Shown here: positions 62,192 through 64,000 of the stretch, one piece after another
Numbering within the stretch: the stretch's first letter is position 1
Layout: each line of letters opens with the position of its first letter
Source: Solitalea lacus
GTDB lineage: Bacteria > Bacteroidota > Bacteroidia > Sphingobacteriales > Sphingobacteriaceae
Assembly (NCBI RefSeq): GCF_022014595.1
Contig: NZ_CP091740.1
Coordinates: forward strand, 2,406,200-2,470,199
Length of the DNA stretch: 64,000 nucleotides
Reading direction: 5' to 3'
Made by a program: the position numbers and the translations under genes
Notes under the pieces: generated by a model
The model's input: the letters and a program-made list of their open reading frames with translations, nothing else
What the model was told of the DNA's origin: nothing
The model's database searches: none

Positions 62192-64000
62192 TTGAAATTA
62201 TCAGATAAGCATTTTTTACAAACCTTTGCTGTCTTCTTGTTTCTATCAATTTTAAGCGTTTTTAGTTCTACTTCAAAAGCTTATGATAGGGATTTTTTGC
62301 TATTTCTACCAAAATCAAACCTGGCGAAAGACACCGTAAAAGTTAAAACCAACAAAATTGATACAATTAAAATTGATACAGTTACTAAGAAAGGTATAAA
62401 ACGTCATAAAAGTAGTAATGCAATAAAGTCTAAAGTTGATTACACGGCTAAGGACTCTATTATTACTGACTTAGATGGAAAGTTTCTGTATTTATATAAA
62501 GATGCTGTTGTCACCTATGAAGGAATAACTCTTAAAGCTGACTTTATGCGTATAAACCAAAACACGATGGAGGTTTATGCAAAAGGTATAAAGGATTCAG
62601 CAAATTTATATACAGGTCGTCCATTTATATCCGGTCAAGGAAGTGATTTAATTGCCGATAGTTTGGCTTATAATTTTAAATCCAAAAAGGCAAAAGTTTG
62701 GTCTGGCGTGAGCAAGGAAGGGGAAGGATTTATCAGAGGCGGCCAAATGAAATTAAATGAAAAACAGGAAGGATTTTTAAAAGGTGGTGTCTATACAACA
62801 TGTAACGACCCCAGTCATATGCACTTTGGAATTCAAATAACCAAAGCCAAAGTAATGAAAAACAGGGTAGTAACAGGGCCGGCTTACTTGTTTATCGAAG
62901 ATATTCCAACTCCTTTAGTATTACCATTTGGTTTTTTTCCTAAAACATCAAAAAGGGCTAACGGATTGATTTTTCCGTCAGTTGGAGAAGATGCTCAAAA
63001 AGGCTTTTTCCTAAGAGATATAGGGTATTATTTAGGCCTAACCGATAACATGGATATGGCCCTAAAAGGGAGTATTTTCACAAATGGAAGTTATGATTTG
63101 GGATTATCATCACGTTATTTGGTTCGATACAAGTATACAGGAAATCTGAATTTTACTTATTCCAATCAAATTTTTGGAGAGGAAGGGACCGCTGGCTACT
63201 CAAATACCAAGGATTTTAGGATTTTATGGTCGCACTCGCAGAGCCGGCAAGGAACCGGGTCTAACTTTTCGGCATCTGTAAATGCCGGAACTACCAGCTT
63301 TTATCAAAATACGGGAAGTTTTGTTCCTCTGCCGAACCGTTTCAATAATACTATCGGATCATCAATTGCTTATTCCAAAACATGGCTTGGCACACCGTTT
63401 AACCTAACTACGAGTTTAACAACCAGTCAGGAACTAAATTCAGGATCTGTTTATATAAGCTTACCTAACCTGAACTTTAGCGTTGCCCGGATTACTCCAT
63501 TTGATTCTAAGAAAAGGATAGGTCCTCAACGTTGGTATCATAAGTTGGGATTAAATTACAACCTCCAGTTTGATAACAATTTGCAAACTTATGACAGTCT
63601 ATTGTTTAAATCGGGGATTGCAGATCAGATTAAAACCCGTATTACACATACGAGTTCATTGCAAACCAATTTCAATGTACTTAAATATATAAACATCAGT
63701 CCTAGTATACCGTACACTGAGAATTGGTACTTTAAAACCATAACAAAAACCGTTGACTCTGTAACAAATAAACCTATTACAACTTATAATAATGGTTTTA
63801 AAGCAGCAAGGGAATATAGTTTTTCTGTTTCAGCCTCAACTACTTTATACGGAATAAAGCAGTTTAAAAAGGGAGGTGTGAAAGCAATTAGACATACCTT
63901 AAGGCCATCGGTAGGGTATAGCTATCGTCCTGACTTTTCTGACCCTAAGTATGGTTATTACAAAACCTATACTGATACAGCAGGAAATCCTGTGCAATAC
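62192..64000 (+). CDS. lptD: LptD-like LPS-assembly outer-membrane protein, 3' partial
   Basis: Open frame from a TTG at 62192 to the end of the window (603 visible codons). After a signal-like start (about 1-28) and a Lys/Thr/Asp-rich linker comes an OstA-like domain (DLDGKFLYLYKDAVVTYEG, LKADFMRIN, EVYAKG) of beta-jellyroll repeats, then barrel strands rich in aromatic residues (GLIFPSVGED, YLGLTDNMDMAL). LptD inserts lipopolysaccharide into the outer leaflet with LptE. The end of the barrel lies outside the window. No in-frame ATG precedes the conserved part. Confidence 0.88.
   Translation, partial: MKLSDKHFLQTFAVFLFLSILSVFSSTSKAYDRDFLLFLPKSNLAKDTVKVKTNKIDTIKIDTVTKKGIKRHKSSNAIKSKVDYTAKDSIITDLDGKFLYLYKDAVVTYEGITLKADFMRINQNTMEVYAKGIKDSANLYTGRPFISGQGSDLIADSLAYNFKSKKAKVWSGVSKEGEGFIRGGQMKLNEKQEGFLKGGVYTTCNDPSHMHFGIQITKAKVMKNRVVTGPAYLFIEDIPTPLVLPFGFFPKTSKRANGLIFPSVGEDAQKGFFLRDIGYYLGLTDNMDMALKGSIFTNGSYDLGLSSRYLVRYKYTGNLNFTYSNQIFGEEGTAGYSNTKDFRILWSHSQSRQGTGSNFSASVNAGTTSFYQNTGSFVPLPNRFNNTIGSSIAYSKTWLGTPFNLTTSLTTSQELNSGSVYISLPNLNFSVARITPFDSKKRIGPQRWYHKLGLNYNLQFDNNLQTYDSLLFKSGIADQIKTRITHTSSLQTNFNVLKYINISPSIPYTENWYFKTITKTVDSVTNKPITTYNNGFKAAREYSFSVSASTTLYGIKQFKKGGVKAIRHTLRPSVGYSYRPDFSDPKYGYYKTYTDTAGNPVQY

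Noticed and set aside
1-64000. tRNA and rRNA genes
   Set aside because: None was recognised; the intron segment GGTGCAAGTCCCGAAC resembles a tRNA T-arm but is part of intron domain I.

Overview
The window looks like a chromosomal segment of a low-GC member of the Bacteroidota, most likely of the Sphingobacteriia/Pedobacter-Solitalea type. The indications are an AT-rich base composition, weak or absent Shine-Dalgarno sequences, TAnnTTTG-like -7 boxes, a fused ccoN-ccoO gene with a single-haem CcoP, a PafA-type phosphatase, PD40/OmpA and PD40/barrel surface proteins, DUF4954 and DUF6526 proteins, and several TTG starts. This assignment is inference from gene content; no 16S rRNA is present.

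Region by region. 1-5.9 kb: a cbb3 cytochrome oxidase operon (ccoNO, cut by the window edge, then ccoQ, ccoP, ccoG, ccoH and a TauE/SafE-like membrane protein). 6-13.3 kb, minus strand: PafA-like alkaline phosphatase, a large secreted protein with an HExxH motif, a PD40 propeller and a C-terminal barrel, and a class A penicillin-binding protein. 13.5-19.2 kb: a lipoprotein MsrA, a small accessory island (a 116-aa protein ending in a CPPxC motif plus a seven-helix membrane protein), an orphan terminator that may end a small RNA, LpxR, a Rieske protein, an AIM24-family protein and an aldose epimerase. 19.3-26.6 kb: citrate synthase with a possible structured leader, a DUF3667-like remnant, then etfB-etfA-bifunctional nuclease-nucleoside transporter on the minus strand, a TPR protein and ChrA. 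26.6-45.2 kb: housekeeping genes (dnaB, rlmB-like, mannose-1-P guanylyltransferase, kdsD, recQ, kdsA, a PorE-like OmpA protein, queE, folD, lepA, a DUF4954 protein and glmS). 45.2-53.4 kb: an NtrC-type regulator, the RNase P RNA, a cytochrome c/SCO1/lipoprotein trio, a phosphohexomutase, and lysC-lysA.

53.4-58.9 kb is the mobile part and the most interesting region. Two nearly identical class C group II introns lie exactly head to tail just after the lysA terminator. The second is split by an IS110-family element of the IS1111 type. The long non-coding right end of that IS folds into nested stems and carries a 9-base match to the target site in the intron and an 8-base match to the element's own right junction. 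This is what an IS110-type bridge (guide) RNA would look like, and it suggests an IS that homes to group II introns.

58.9-64 kb: ruvB, whose downstream terminator has been displaced by the introns, an MCE/MlaD protein, an N-acetylmuramoyl-L-alanine amidase, and a divergent LptD-like gene that runs off the end. A theme across the window is the envelope (KdsA, KdsD, LpxR, LptD, MlaD, GlmS, PBP, amidase) together with micro-aerobic respiration and copper handling (cbb3, CcoG/H, SCO1, cytochrome c).
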